Assembly (NCBI GenBank): GCA_913061235.1
Contig: CAJXTB010000010.1
Coordinates: 62,001-126,000, forward strand
DNA from: an uncultured Pseudomonadota bacterium
GTDB lineage: Bacteria; Myxococcota_A; UBA796; GCA-2862545
Length of the DNA stretch: 64,000 nucleotides
Direction of reading: 5' to 3'
Position 1 is the stretch's first letter. Every line of letters begins with the position of its first letter. A program made the translations under genes and the position numbers. The notes beneath the pieces were generated by a model that saw only the letters and a list, made by a program, of their open reading frames with translations, had not been told where the DNA came from and searched no databases. Positions 24,342 through 33,415 of this stretch are shown here, piece after piece.

Positions 24342-26105
24342 ATGCGCAGTCTCCTCGCCATTGCCTTGCTCGTTCCACAGCTTGCTGTCGCCCAGCAGGT
24401 TCGCTTCTCTGACACCGTGCCTGGCGGCATCTCAGCGACGGGAAACACGCTGGGTCTCTCCAAGGAATCGAGCGCGAACGGCCCAGGTCTGCTCGGCTCC
24501 ATTGGTACGTTCATTGCCTTGGATCCGAACTCGGTAGACGCCGCACCGGTCGGCTCCTCGCCTTGGTTCGCCGGAACGACCTCGGACTGGACCGCCAACG
24601 GGTCGTCGGCCGTGCTCGATCTGCCTTCTGATGCCGTAGTCTTGCATGCCGAGCTCGTGTGGGGCGGCAGCTTCGAGGCCGGCAGCGAAGATGTCCGCGC
24701 TGCTCTCAACAACGATGTCACCCTTCGCTTCGGAGGCGCGACTGAGTCCGTCTCGCCCGCATCGCAGACCGCTCAGCTGTTCGACGGTCTTGCTGAGACC
24801 GGGTTCCCGATTCGGTACTACATCCGCTCGGCAAACGTCACGAGCTTCGTTCAGTCGCGTGGCGCTGGCCGGTACGTGGTGTCGGCTGTACCCGCCACCC
24901 AGGCTTTGACCGACAACTCGCTCAATGCGGCTGGCTGGAACCTCGTCGTTGCGTTCCGCAGTGAGGGCGAGCAGGTGCGCAACGTCTCCATCTTCGTCGG
25001 CGGCAGCTTTGTCGATGAAGGCGCGTCTCAGGACTACCCAGTGTCGGGGTTCTGTGCGCCGCCGTTCGGTCCCGTCGAGGGCAATGTGGTTGTGTCAGCC
25101 ATGGAGGGAGACGCCATCTTGGGAGGGGACATTCTCACCATCGCACCCACCACGAGCGGCCCCTTCGTCAACCTGTCGGGAACGAACAACCCGAGCACGA
25201 ACTTCTTCAGCTCGCAGATCAACAACGGCGACGGCGTGCTGGACACCCGTGGCACCTTTGGCACACGCAACCACAACGCCTTCACCACGACCAACATCAG
25301 CGGTGGGCGACAGGGTTGGGACCTCACGACCATCCCAATCAGTGCTGGCGAGGGCATCCTGTCGAACGGTCAGACGTCGGCCATTGTGCGTACGGTCACC
25401 ACCGGCGACTCCTACTTGCCCACGCTGCTCGCGTTTGAGATCGACGTGAAGTCACCTGACCTCACCGACAGCACCACGACAGCCACGCCGAACACCGTTG
25501 AGATCGGCGACACCATGACCGTGACCGCCACGCTGTCGAACACTGGCGAGGCCCCCGCAGTAGACGTTCGCTTCCGCATGGACGTGGACCCAGCGCTCGA
25601 CCTGCTGAGCTTTGAGATGGACGGTTCATCGGGTGACTTTAACGGCGGTGCAGTCACGCTCTCTCGCCTGATGAGCGGCGTGACCGCCGGTACGCTTGGC
25701 GTGGATGAAGAACGCACAGTCACGTTGGAGTTCGCAGTCGAAGCAGAGCCAAGCGGGCCTGAGTTCCTGCTGTCACCCACGTGGGAGCATGAGTTCGTCA
25801 CCTGCGAGGGGGAGGGTGCGCTTCAGGAAACCCATACGCCCGCCGGTGCCAACGTGGGCTTCATCGCAGATGTCGACCCCGACACGGATGAGCCGGACAC
25901 GGATGCCGAGCCAGATACCGAAGCTCCCGACACGGACGACGACACACTCGACCCAGACGGTGACTCTGGCGCGGACACCGGAGTCGGAGAGTTCCCACGA
26001 GTTGGCTGTGGCTGCTCGAGTCCTGTGGACACGGCTCCGACCGCCGCGTTCGGGTTTGGGCTGTTGCTGCTCGCCGGTTTGCGTCGTCGCCAGTCCAACG
26101 CTTAG
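24342..26105 (+). CDS. Secreted surface protein with MYXO-CTERM-like sorting tail
   Basis: This 587-residue protein has a signal peptide (MRSLLAIALLVPQLAVA), a large beta-rich region (about 20-370) resembling DUF3344/adhesin-like modules, a DUF11-type domain (~375-485; SPDLTDSTTTATPNTVEIGDT then VTATLSNTGEAPAVDV), and an Asp/Thr/Pro-rich spacer (DTDEPDTDAEPDTEAPDTDDD). The end, VGCGCSSPVD plus a hydrophobic helix (AAFGFGLLLLAGL) plus RRRQSNA, is of the MYXO-CTERM type: a Cys pair, a membrane helix and a basic tail recognised by a sorting protease/transferase. It should be displayed on the cell surface. Its function is unknown. Confidence 0.82.
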   Translation: MRSLLAIALLVPQLAVAQQVRFSDTVPGGISATGNTLGLSKESSANGPGLLGSIGTFIALDPNSVDAAPVGSSPWFAGTTSDWTANGSSAVLDLPSDAVVLHAELVWGGSFEAGSEDVRAALNNDVTLRFGGATESVSPASQTAQLFDGLAETGFPIRYYIRSANVTSFVQSRGAGRYVVSAVPATQALTDNSLNAAGWNLVVAFRSEGEQVRNVSIFVGGSFVDEGASQDYPVSGFCAPPFGPVEGNVVVSAMEGDAILGGDILTIAPTTSGPFVNLSGTNNPSTNFFSSQINNGDGVLDTRGTFGTRNHNAFTTTNISGGRQGWDLTTIPISAGEGILSNGQTSAIVRTVTTGDSYLPTLLAFEIDVKSPDLTDSTTTATPNTVEIGDTMTVTATLSNTGEAPAVDVRFRMDVDPALDLLSFEMDGSSGDFNGGAVTLSRLMSGVTAGTLGVDEERTVTLEFAVEAEPSGPEFLLSPTWEHEFVTCEGEGALQETHTPAGANVGFIADVDPDTDEPDTDAEPDTEAPDTDDDTLDPDGDSGADTGVGEFPRVGCGCSSPVDTAPTAAFGFGLLLLAGLRRRQSNA

Positions 26106-26221
26106 TCGGCGTTTAGGCTCACGTTTTTCGGTGTGAGAGCTGCGCTGTATCTGCCGGAAAGGTCTCGTAAGGTGACGTGTAAGAGCGCCGGACTATGCCG
26201 CCTTCACCACGGAGGTTCCAC

Positions 26222-26749
26222 ATGCTTTCCCGCATCATCGCTCTCGCCCCACTCGCTGTCCTCGCCATTGCCTGCAACCCGCCCGAAGGCAAGGACAACG
26301 ACCCGCTGTTGGTCTCCCTCAATGCCCTGGAAGGCGGCGGCGCAATCGGCCTGTTCAGCATTGAGATGGGCGTAGACGAGACGGCTCGCAGCTACGAAAA
26401 CGAAGTCGAAGTGACCATTGGCGGTGCCTTTTCCGACGGCGAGGCGCTGGACATCGGTGTGGAGGTTCTCGACGGACTGACCAGCATTGCCACCGGATTC
26501 CGCACCAGCTCGGACAACGCTGAATCCGCGGTGTTCTCGCCGGACTTCGACGCGTGTGACGGTCCCAACTACACGCTGCGCGACGACGACGGCTGCAACT
26601 ACGCAGTCAGCGCCATCGTTGGCGGTGACCGGGTCTACAGCCTCCTCATGGGCTTCTCCATCCGCTCCCAGGCGCCGAAAGGCGAAGAGGGAGAAGACGT
26701 AGACGTGTTCATTGACGCGACCGAAGCGCAGCCAGAAGCCGCTGAGTAG
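26222..26749 (+). CDS. Small lipoprotein
   Basis: A 175-residue predicted lipoprotein: signal peptide MLSRIIALAPLAVLAIAC with the lipid Cys at 18, then an acidic, soluble domain with beta-strand-like segments (ARSYENEVEVTIGGAF, ALDIGVEVLDGLTSIATGFR) and two later Cys residues (FDACDGPNY, DDGCNYAVS). GGAGG lies 6 bases upstream of the ATG. It follows the surface-protein gene in the same direction by about 115 bases, so they may be co-transcribed. No family is recognised. Confidence 0.72.
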   Translation: MLSRIIALAPLAVLAIACNPPEGKDNDPLLVSLNALEGGGAIGLFSIEMGVDETARSYENEVEVTIGGAFSDGEALDIGVEVLDGLTSIATGFRTSSDNAESAVFSPDFDACDGPNYTLRDDDGCNYAVSAIVGGDRVYSLLMGFSIRSQAPKGEEGEDVDVFIDATEAQPEAAE

Positions 26750-26761
26750 CTAGGTCAGCGG
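26739..26761. terminator. Hairpin between convergent genes
   Basis: CCGCTGA, a 9-base loop that includes the stop codon, then TCAGCGG form a perfect 7-bp stem between the convergent lipoprotein and SRPBCC genes. It is a plausible bidirectional terminator. Confidence 0.5.
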
Positions 26762-26763
26762 AA

Positions 26764-27216
26764 CTACGCCTCAACGCTCTTGATCATGCGCGCCGTGTAT
26801 TCCTTCATCTCGTGCGACAGAATCGCACCGATGAGCGGCTTGAGGATGGGCGCCATCATCTTGGGGACGGACATGTCGACGGAGAGGGTCTCGCTGTACG
26901 CGACCTCTGTGCTGTCACCCTTGGCCACGAAGGTCGCGGTGCCGGACTGACGGGTGTTGCCTTCGCCGACTGGGGCCCAGCTCAGGATGTTGCCATCGAG
27001 GGTGTACTTTGAGCGGTAGTCGGACTGGAAGGTGCCGATTCCTACGTGCTCTTGGGCCTTCATGACGAAGTGGATGACGTCTTCGTCAACGGTCGCAGTC
27101 TCCACGTCATTGCTGTTGGCGATGATGGTCGGCAGGTCTGCGAAATGCTTCTTCGCTGCATCCAGGGTGACTGGAACGGTGAAGGTATTTGTGTAGGTGC
27201 TTTCAAAGGTAGCCAT
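26764..27216 (-). CDS. SRPBCC-family (START-like) protein
   Basis: A 150-residue cytoplasmic protein with the pattern of the polyketide-cyclase/START-like fold: strand FESTYTNTFTVPVTLDAAKKHFADLP, then beta-strands (YRSKYTLDGNILSWAPVGE, GTATFVAKGDSTEVAYSETLSVD), and a long C-terminal helix (MMAPILKPLIGAILSHEMKEYTARMIKSVEA). Such proteins bind hydrophobic ligands in a cavity. It is probably co-transcribed behind nothing; the divergent-ahead TetR gene ends 31 bases upstream of its start and is in the same direction, so the two may form an operon TetR-SRPBCC. Confidence 0.78.
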   Translation of the reverse strand: MATFESTYTNTFTVPVTLDAAKKHFADLPTIIANSNDVETATVDEDVIHFVMKAQEHVGIGTFQSDYRSKYTLDGNILSWAPVGEGNTRQSGTATFVAKGDSTEVAYSETLSVDMSVPKMMAPILKPLIGAILSHEMKEYTARMIKSVEA

Positions 27217-27247
27217 AGCGGTCTCCAACGTGGGCGAGCCGTCTAAC

Positions 27248-27847
27248 CTATGCCCGAATCGACGCCGTCACGGAGGTCATGTACACCTGCAGAAGGGCGT
27301 CAATATCCGGTGCGGGGTCCAGCGTGTTGAGTGGACCTTTGTGTACGCCGTCGTTGAGCAACGCTGCGATGCCGTGGGTCATGGCCCACACCGCCATGGC
27401 CAGCTCAAGGGGGTGACCGGCGCGTGTCTCCCCGGTGGCTACGCAGCGGGCCACGACCTCGACCAGGGTGTTGAAGCTCTCGTGGGCACAGGCCATCAGC
27501 TCTGGATGCTGTTGCTTGTCCGGCACTTGAGAGCCGAACATGAAGCGGTAGAGGGCGGGCTCAGACCGCGCGTAGCTCAGGTAGGCATGGCCCATAGTGG
27601 TGAGATGCTCGAAAGGGTCTTCGCCGTCCGCCGTCTTCATCGCTGTGGTCATGTCTCGGAAACCACGCTCGCACACCGCTGCCAGCAGCGCCTCTTTGTC
27701 CTTGAAGTGGTGGTACGGCGCGGCGTGGCTGACACCCGCTTGGATGGCCACCTTGCGCAGCGACATGGCGGCTGGGCCGGCCTCGCTCAGCAAGCGTACT
27801 CCGGCCTCGATCAAGGCCTGGCGAAGGTTCCCATGGTGGTACGTCAC
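27248..27847 (-). CDS. TetR/AcrR-family transcriptional regulator
   Basis: A 199-residue repressor-type protein. The N-terminal helix-turn-helix is unmistakable (YHHGNLRQALIEAGVRLLSEAGPAAMSLRKVAIQAGVSHAAPYHHFKDKEALLAAVCERGF). The C-terminal ligand domain (GHAYLSYARSEPALYRFMFGS ... AMAVWAMTHGIAALLNDG) is of the WHG type found in this subgroup. GTG 27847, preceded by GGAGAA, gives the family's usual start M-T-Y-H-H-G-N; the frame is open 34 codons further without support. The ligand is unknown, and the SRPBCC gene 31 bases downstream may be a target. Confidence 0.9.
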   Translation of the reverse strand: MTYHHGNLRQALIEAGVRLLSEAGPAAMSLRKVAIQAGVSHAAPYHHFKDKEALLAAVCERGFRDMTTAMKTADGEDPFEHLTTMGHAYLSYARSEPALYRFMFGSQVPDKQQHPELMACAHESFNTLVEVVARCVATGETRAGHPLELAMAVWAMTHGIAALLNDGVHKGPLNTLDPAPDIDALLQVYMTSVTASIRA

Positions 27848-28077
27848 GTGATTCTCCGGCGCACCGTGTAATCCATCTTGTTCTCTAACAGCTGAGGTTT
27901 GTCCCACGGCTGTGTAGAATGTCGTCTGGATGAGGGGCGTACACATCATTCGGTTGATGGAGGAGTCGGTTCACGGAGCGCGGTGAGAATGTAGTGCGAC
28001 GTCCACTGTAAGGTGGAGCGGCGGGTGCGCAGGGTCTGTGGGGGCCTCGGTCGGCTACCCGCCGTAGCGTCTTTGCG

Positions 28078-28419
28078 ATGCTGCTGACTGCCCTTGGCGG
28101 CGAGGCGATGTTCGCGCCGGTTGGAATGCTCGACCCGCTTGGAGTCGAGTCAAAGGGCCGCTTGGGACTCAACAGCGTGGGCGGCCTGATGGTCGGCACT
28201 GCGGCGGTCATTACAGTGGGTTTGCTCACAGCGGACACCATTTGGTTTCTGGCCGCGGCGGTGTTCATGGCGGTGGCCGGGTTCGGGCGCCTCCTCGGCA
28301 TCCCAGTGGACGGATTCGACAAAGAGGTCGTGCGGCCGACGGTCGTCGAATTCGTGCTCTTTGCTTGCTCATCTGTGCCCATCTCGTTCTGGGAACCACT
28401 ACCTAAGGCCTTTGCTTGA
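28078..28419 (+). CDS. DUF4345-like membrane protein
   Basis: A 113-residue hydrophobic protein with four predicted membrane helices and the DUF4345 pattern: GEAMFAPVGMLDPLGVES near the start, LNSVGGLMVGTAAVI, then TIWFLAAAVFMAVAGFGRLLGIPVDGF. The family is common in marine bacteria and has no known function. The stop is followed by the dispersed repeat copy at 28504. Confidence 0.7.
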   Translation: MLLTALGGEAMFAPVGMLDPLGVESKGRLGLNSVGGLMVGTAAVITVGLLTADTIWFLAAAVFMAVAGFGRLLGIPVDGFDKEVVRPTVVEFVLFACSSVPISFWEPLPKAFA

Positions 28420-28503
28420 GCCAGCCCCAGGGGGCCCGCGAGCACAATGGACCCGGGGAGCGTCGACGATGCCCGGCCCGCGCCGCGGTTGACGGCGCTG
28501 CGC

Positions 28504-28558
28504 CACCGCTGTCGGTCGAGTCACGTGCGACTCAGGGTGGGCCGTGCCCTGTTCGGAG
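28504..28558 (+). repeat. Dispersed ~55-bp repeat, copy 1
   Basis: It begins CACCGCTGT and ends TTCGGAG, and shares the block TCACGTGCGACTC with copies at 31139 and 33993. It is just upstream of the secreted beta-helix gene at 28644. Confidence 0.7.
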
Positions 28559-28643
28559 CGTCACTTGGGCCGACCGTGTCAGACGGGCGCCAGATGGCGT
28601 CGGCACGGTTCAGTTGTACAGGCTGGGTGACCTTGGAGGCCGC

Positions 28644-30806
28644 ATGTTGCCCGTTGTTTACGCTGTCCTGTTGATGCCGCTGGCCGTTCCTGCTGCGTTT
28701 GCGCATCCATGCGACCCCGGCTACCCGAATGCCTGTGTCAGTCCGCTTGCGACAATAGACGCGGCTGCGATTATCCTCCCGGGCGCCGACATCGACGACT
28801 TCGCCTACGTCGGACCCAATGTAGAGGTTGGGAACGCTGCTCTGGGAGTGCGTTCGTCGCTGCAGGGACGAGTCAGCGGAGCCTCCGTGCAGTCTTTCGG
28901 GGACAACTCCGTGCTCGGGCGCGGGTCGTCTGTCGGGGCGGATGCGGACATTGCCGACGACGCAGTCTTTGCACGCGATGTCGTCGTGGGCAGTGGTCTA
29001 GTGGCTCGCTCGCAGGCCACCATCGGCTACGCCAGTATGTTGGAAGACGATGTGACATTGGAGGTCGGCGGAACCGTCGGGAACCTGGTGACTGTTGGCG
29101 ACCGTTCGACCATTGGTGGGGTCGTCTCTCGCGGGGCGGTCGTTGGTGAAGAGGTGTCCGTCGGCGGGATTGTTGGACCGAACGTCTCGGTGGGTGACGG
29201 CGCGCGTGTCGATGGCCGGGTACTGAGAAACGCCGTCATTGGGGCGGAGGCGGAGGTGGACGCTGGCGCTCGAGTCGGGCGCGGCGCATCGGTCGGTCGG
29301 GGAGCTGTGCTGGGCGACCACGTCGACATCGGCGCGCATGGCACTGTTCCGGATTGTGCTTGGTTGCCAGGGCCAGAGCGGGTCTTTCGGAGTCAAACAT
29401 GGTCGGGCACCCTGTTTGTTCCAGGGTGTAGTGTCTCCGCCAGTGTGTTGGGGGTTTTTGAGCTTCCATCAAACGAATTTCTGAGGGTTATGGATACCCA
29501 ATACGATTCGGCCGGAAATCTCTTCGTTGCTGCTTACTTTCGGGGAGATGCGCAGTACGACGGTACGTTGCTCGCGAGTTCTACTCCCGGAAAGAACGCT
29601 GCGCTCATTATCAAGTTTGATCGCCAGATGAATCTCGTCTGGTCGCATAGCTATGCGGGCACAGACCATGTGCTCGTCTACGGGTTGTCTGTCTCAGGGA
29701 ACGACGTATACATTGCGGGTGACTTTCAGGGAACACTGACGTCCGCAGGTACAACCTTGACATCCACCTCCTCGTCTGGTTGGTTGGTCGGAAAGCTGTC
29801 GGCGGACACCGGTTCCGCGCAGTGGACTCGAGCTGGGCAGTCGACCGTGGGTGGCATTGCCGAGAAGGTGGTCGCTGACGCACAGGGGGTGACCGTTGCA
29901 GGCAGGTATAGCGGCGGCATGGACTTCGGCCTTGGCGTCGTCCTTCCATCCATCGGCAGCAGCGACCTTGATGTTGCCGTGACTCGGTACAACAGTCTCG
30001 GTGAGCCTCAGTGGGTCTCACGTACCGGGTTGACCGGCGGTGACACCCCAGGTGGGCTAGCGTCCATGCAGAATGGCGATGTTGCTGTGACCACGCTTCT
30101 GTTTGGTGCGTCAAAGACTGGAGCGAATGATTTTTCGCCGGGCTTGGCTGACTGCGTACAAGGATGCGTCGCCGTGAGTGTCATTGACTCTCAGGGGGGC
30201 GAGGTGGCTACCCATCAACTCATCTCGTCGCTTGGAAACACCTTGGGCGGTTCCGTTGCCGTGGAGAACGGACGGCTGTTCGTCTCGGCGAATACATCCG
30301 ACGGCGTGTTGATGTTTGCTGGCCAGTCACTTGCCCTAGCCAGCCACATCTTTGAGTTTGACTCGAATGCGGTGCCAGTGCAGGCGTGGTCGTCTGCGAC
30401 AACTGGCGGGACATCAGCGCTCAATTCATTGGCGGTCGTGGGGGGCGTCCTCTATGCTTCGGTAGCTACGACTGGAACCGTTAGCTTTGGTAGCGCGTCC
30501 ATCTCTCACTCCAACAATGCGCAGTCGTCGGACGCAACCTTGGGACTGACAGCGTTGGACGTCAACGGAGGTGGCTGGCAGTGGGCGCGGAGCCCAACGT
30601 TCGCCGGACCGAACGCTTCCGGACCCTATTCAGGACGGAATCGTAGTCTGTCGGCGTACGACGACAACGGGAGTGTTGAGCTGACGTACGGTATTTGGGG
30701 TTTCGGCTTTGATACTTTGGTTTTTTCGGGCGCGGGCACGGCCATCAACAATTTGAACCCCGGGCTGTTGATTCGAACGAGTGCTGGACCCACGTGGGGG
30801 TTCTAG
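28644..30806 (+). CDS. Secreted hexapeptide beta-helix protein with propeller-like C-terminus
   Basis: A 720-residue exported protein, paralogous to those at 16.2 and 46.2 kb. After a signal peptide (LPVVYAVLLMPLAVPAAFA) and a Cys-containing segment (HPCDPGYPNACVSP), residues ~35-230 are hexapeptide repeats (IGAEAEVDAGARVGRGASVG and similar) predicting a left-handed beta-helix. The rest (about 260-720) has repeated blade-like units (AGNLFVAAYFRGDAQYDG, NDVYIAGDFQGTLTSAG, QGVTVAGRYSGGMDFG) as in SBBP/beta-propeller domains. The start ATG 28644 has GGAGG 4 bases upstream; the open frame from 28416 lies in repeat DNA. A surface or adhesive role is likely but unproven. Confidence 0.8.
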   Translation: MLPVVYAVLLMPLAVPAAFAHPCDPGYPNACVSPLATIDAAAIILPGADIDDFAYVGPNVEVGNAALGVRSSLQGRVSGASVQSFGDNSVLGRGSSVGADADIADDAVFARDVVVGSGLVARSQATIGYASMLEDDVTLEVGGTVGNLVTVGDRSTIGGVVSRGAVVGEEVSVGGIVGPNVSVGDGARVDGRVLRNAVIGAEAEVDAGARVGRGASVGRGAVLGDHVDIGAHGTVPDCAWLPGPERVFRSQTWSGTLFVPGCSVSASVLGVFELPSNEFLRVMDTQYDSAGNLFVAAYFRGDAQYDGTLLASSTPGKNAALIIKFDRQMNLVWSHSYAGTDHVLVYGLSVSGNDVYIAGDFQGTLTSAGTTLTSTSSSGWLVGKLSADTGSAQWTRAGQSTVGGIAEKVVADAQGVTVAGRYSGGMDFGLGVVLPSIGSSDLDVAVTRYNSLGEPQWVSRTGLTGGDTPGGLASMQNGDVAVTTLLFGASKTGANDFSPGLADCVQGCVAVSVIDSQGGEVATHQLISSLGNTLGGSVAVENGRLFVSANTSDGVLMFAGQSLALASHIFEFDSNAVPVQAWSSATTGGTSALNSLAVVGGVLYASVATTGTVSFGSASISHSNNAQSSDATLGLTALDVNGGGWQWARSPTFAGPNASGPYSGRNRSLSAYDDNGSVELTYGIWGFGFDTLVFSGAGTAINNLNPGLLIRTSAGPTWGF

Positions 30807-30954
30807 CCGGCGAGCGCTGTCGCTACGGCCCACAGCCCTCTGAGCACCACGAGGCCGTCCTACAACACCGGGCAACCTTGGTCTTGCCTCGAATCCAGCC
30901 ATTCCTCGATGCAAACGACCTGCGGTTCGTGCGTGACCACCCGGTGACGACCGA

Positions 30955-31130
30955 GGAAGTCGCCGCTGGAGTTCGCCCGTCGGCTTGCGGCCCTGGTCCC
31001 GCCGCCGCGTGCTCACCTCGTGCAAACCCACGGCGTGCTGGCAGGCCGCTCTGCATGGCGGCGGGAGGTTGTTCCGGCTCCGCCTGCGTCCCCACCACAG
31101 CGGCCAGCGCTGTCGCAGTACCCGCCTAAG
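30955..31130 (+). pseudogene. IS91-type transposase remnant (short piece of C-terminal region)
   Basis: A frame fragment reads LEFARRLAALVPPPRAHLV, then QTHGVLAGRSAWRREVVPA. This is the conserved 'LaaLvPpPrxHlvryHGvLA' block of the IS91/IS801 family (HUH single-strand transposases). Neither the start nor the catalytic region is present. The DNA is followed at 31139 by the dispersed repeat, and that whole segment (31120-31310) matches 40680-40865. Confidence 0.75.
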
Positions 31131-31138
31131 CCGCAGCA

Positions 31139-31193
31139 CACCGCTGTGGGGCCGGTCACGTGCGACTCCGGCTCGGCGGGGCCCTATTCGGAG
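31139..31193 (+). repeat. Dispersed ~55-bp repeat, copy 2
   Basis: Begins CACCGCTGT and ends CCCTATTCGGAG. The homology with the copy at 40696 continues another ~115 bases, to about 31310, through the blocks GGGCAGAATCGGCG and CGGTACGGAGCGAAGG. Confidence 0.8.
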
Positions 31194-31430
31194 GGTCACA
31201 GGACGCCACAGCGCTGTCCGCGCCGGGCAGAATCGGCGTCAGCGAACTGTTCGCGGCCCTCGCTACGCAAGTCAGCCGCCCGCGGTACGGAGCGAAGGGC
31301 GTTGGATTCACCTATCCGTTCCGTATCCGGTCATTGATGAGGATCTGGCGCACGTTTTCTGTCGCGAATCGGCGAGTGTGCTGTACGCTGTGCGCTGGGG
31401 GACGTTTCCTCCAGCAACGACGGAGTCGCA

Positions 31431-32507
31431 ATGCAACGCGTTGGGTTGGTCTGCATCGTGATGTGCGTGGCTTCGTGTCATGAGTCCACCGTGCTGTTGG
31501 ATGCGGGGCCGGTACCTGAGGTGATTTCGGTCACCTGTGGGGTGGACCCGGCCATTTCGGTACCGGGCGAGTCGGACGAGCTGTTTGTTCTGGAGGGTGC
31601 TGTTCGCGGCGTTGACCCACAGACCGTCCAGTGGGAGTGGTCCGTTGTCGGTGCACCCTTCCCACTATTTGACCCGCCGGTTGCCACCGGTCCGGGAACC
31701 GCGACGTTCACGCCGTCGGTATCGGGCGAGTGGGTCTTTGAGTTGGTGGTAACCGATGAATTCGGTGATTCCTGGGAACCCTGCGAGACCCGGGCGACCC
31801 ACTATACGTTCCGTCCCAGACTGGAGTGTGAGGGAACCATACTCACCCGACCTGGCGCCACGGCGATGGTCATGGCCCAGGGGTTCAGCCCGCAGAGTCC
31901 GTTTGTCTACAAGTGGTCGGTCTTAGACGACGACGGGTCCGACGCGCTCGTTGCGTGGCCGGAGGAGCCAACAACCATGGTAACCGCGGACCATCCTGGC
32001 CTTGTACAAACGCAAGTCGTGGCGACCGACAGCCTGGGATGGGTCACCGAGCCCTGCATCGTGCAAACCGCCTTCTCAGACGGGCCGGTCGATGTAGCGA
32101 TCGAGGTGGAGTGGACCTTATCGGGGGATGATCTGGATTTGCACTTGGTGCGAGAGTCCGTCGATGGGTTTGATGAGGACTGCTTTTACGGCACGTGCTA
32201 CGACCGCCGTTCGTTTGATTGGGGCTGGCCTGGTGCAGTAGAAGACAACCCCGACTTTGTGAGAGACAACCATGATGTTGGCCCGGAACGCATCGAAATA
32301 CCGGGTCCGTTAGACGTCGAGGAGACGTGGCGAGTCGTTGTCGAGGATTATCACTTGGACGACATGATGGAGCCTAACGAGGCGACTGTGACGGTGTTCG
32401 TAGAAGGGAGACGCGTGGCTGCTCGAACGGTCACGGTGGTCGGTGAAGGCAGTTCGATCGATGTGTTTCGCCTCGACGTCCCGTCGATGACCGCCACCGA
32501 GTTGTGA
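31431..32507 (+). CDS. Lipoprotein with PKD-like domains
   Basis: A 358-residue lipoprotein: short signal peptide (MQRVGLVCIVMCVASC, lipid Cys16) and two Ig/PKD-like modules (VQWEWSVVGAPFPLFDPPVATGPGTATFTPSVSG..., YKWSVLDDDGSDALVAWPEE...). The C-terminal third (DVAIEVEWTLSGDDLDLHLV ... ERIEIPGPLDVEETWRVVVEDY) is a calcium-type beta-sandwich common in myxobacterial surface proteins (DUF2135-like). The CFYGTCYDRR pair suggests a disulfide. ATG 31431 has GGAG 5 bases upstream. Likely a surface-exposed binding protein. Confidence 0.75.
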   Translation: MQRVGLVCIVMCVASCHESTVLLDAGPVPEVISVTCGVDPAISVPGESDELFVLEGAVRGVDPQTVQWEWSVVGAPFPLFDPPVATGPGTATFTPSVSGEWVFELVVTDEFGDSWEPCETRATHYTFRPRLECEGTILTRPGATAMVMAQGFSPQSPFVYKWSVLDDDGSDALVAWPEEPTTMVTADHPGLVQTQVVATDSLGWVTEPCIVQTAFSDGPVDVAIEVEWTLSGDDLDLHLVRESVDGFDEDCFYGTCYDRRSFDWGWPGAVEDNPDFVRDNHDVGPERIEIPGPLDVEETWRVVVEDYHLDDMMEPNEATVTVFVEGRRVAARTVTVVGEGSSIDVFRLDVPSMTATEL

Positions 32508-32520
32508 GCGGTTCAATGTA

Positions 32521-32543
32521 CGGCGCATCGCTGACATGCGCCG
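32521..32543 (+). terminator. Terminator hairpin after the PKD lipoprotein gene
   Basis: CGGCGCAT, a 7-base loop, then ATGCGCCG form a perfect 8-bp stem 13 bases after the stop. A T-tract is not obvious. Confidence 0.55.
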
Positions 32544-32814
32544 CATGTGCACAGGCATGACCGATGCGAATCTTGGTTCTTCCCGCGGGTTTAGGCCGCG
32601 GTGGCGCGCTCGAGAATGAGGGGCGCATCCGCCCCGGGTACCCGCACGCTCTTGCCGGGCACCACCACAACGCGAAGCGGCGCACAGGCGAGCATCGACC
32701 CGGTGCAAGTCGTCGCTGGGTTTGATGCGGGTGGCGGACAAACGAGTGGTGTCGCCGGTCCAAGAGGCACCGTCGTACAGCGATTCCAAGTCTTGGAACG
32801 CGGATTCATCCCGC
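32544..32814. other. Region without a convincing gene
   Basis: The only frame of note is leftward 32591-32809 (72 codons) with a Pro/Val-rich translation and no ribosome site. It looks like chance or a decayed gene. I see no RNA, repeat or promoter I can support here. Confidence 0.3.
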
Positions 32815-33117
32815 CTACAAGCGCACGTTTACAAGCTGGCCGGGGCGTTTGACGTCAACGCCATTCGCCTCCAATTCGCTGTCGACAAACGCCTTGATGT
32901 CGTCAAACGATGCGCCCTCTTCTTGGAGCTGCTCCACGGACTCAAGCATCGCCGCTTGAACCTCTTCAGACAGTTCGGAACCAAGGGTTTGGATAGCGTC
33001 GGCATGAGACCGCTTCGCGCCACCCGGCGGTCCGCCAGCCCCTTTCGGGGGACGCTGCCCCTTCCCTACACTGCTGGTTGACTGGGCGAGGGTGAGCGAC
33101 GACATGGATACATTCAT
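32815..33117 (-). CDS. Small hypothetical protein
   Basis: A 100-residue soluble protein: a Ser/Thr/Gln-rich start, a basic Gly/Pro/Lys patch (GKGQRPPKGAGGPPGGAKR), then an amphipathic helical region (LSEEVQAAMLESVEQLQEEGASFDDIKAFVDSELEANGVD). ATG 33117 has GGAGG 7 bases upstream, which is the main support for its being real. No family is recognised; the helical part resembles small regulators or adaptor-type proteins only in a general way. Confidence 0.55.
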   Translation of the reverse strand: MNVSMSSLTLAQSTSSVGKGQRPPKGAGGPPGGAKRSHADAIQTLGSELSEEVQAAMLESVEQLQEEGASFDDIKAFVDSELEANGVDVKRPGQLVNVRL

Positions 33118-33415
33118 GGATAACCTCCGCCTGTAGTGTCGAGCCCTCACTCGCAAACTTGACATGCGGGTTTTGCATGCCAAGACTGCGGATTCTGCAG
33201 TCACTTCGCGAAGTCAACGTTGGGCGAGGTGATACATAGGGCCTCCGCTTGGGCAATGCGATTGCCATGCCAAAGAAAACACGGTGAAAAACCTCTTCTC
33301 CCCGCAGATGCCGTCCTCCCCCGTGCGGTCTTCGCAGTGTCCAGTTGCAGAATCTGCAGTCCGTCGGCGTGTCGCCCAATACCGGTGAGCAACACAGGTG
33401 TCCTAGCGACGGGGA
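33118..33415. other. Region without a gene
   Basis: About 300 bases between two leftward genes. Frames are short and no repeat-family member was found. Two near-identical CTGCAGTC words (33194 and 33354) are the only visible echo. Confidence 0.3.

Noticed and set aside
28416-28643. N-terminal extension of the 28644 beta-helix protein
   Set aside because: It runs through the dispersed repeat copy and lacks a signal peptide. The ATG at 28644 has GGAGG and a clear signal peptide.
32591-32809. Leftward 72-codon open frame as a gene
   Set aside because: No ribosome site, Pro-rich low-information translation and no motif. Kept only as a note in the intergenic entry.
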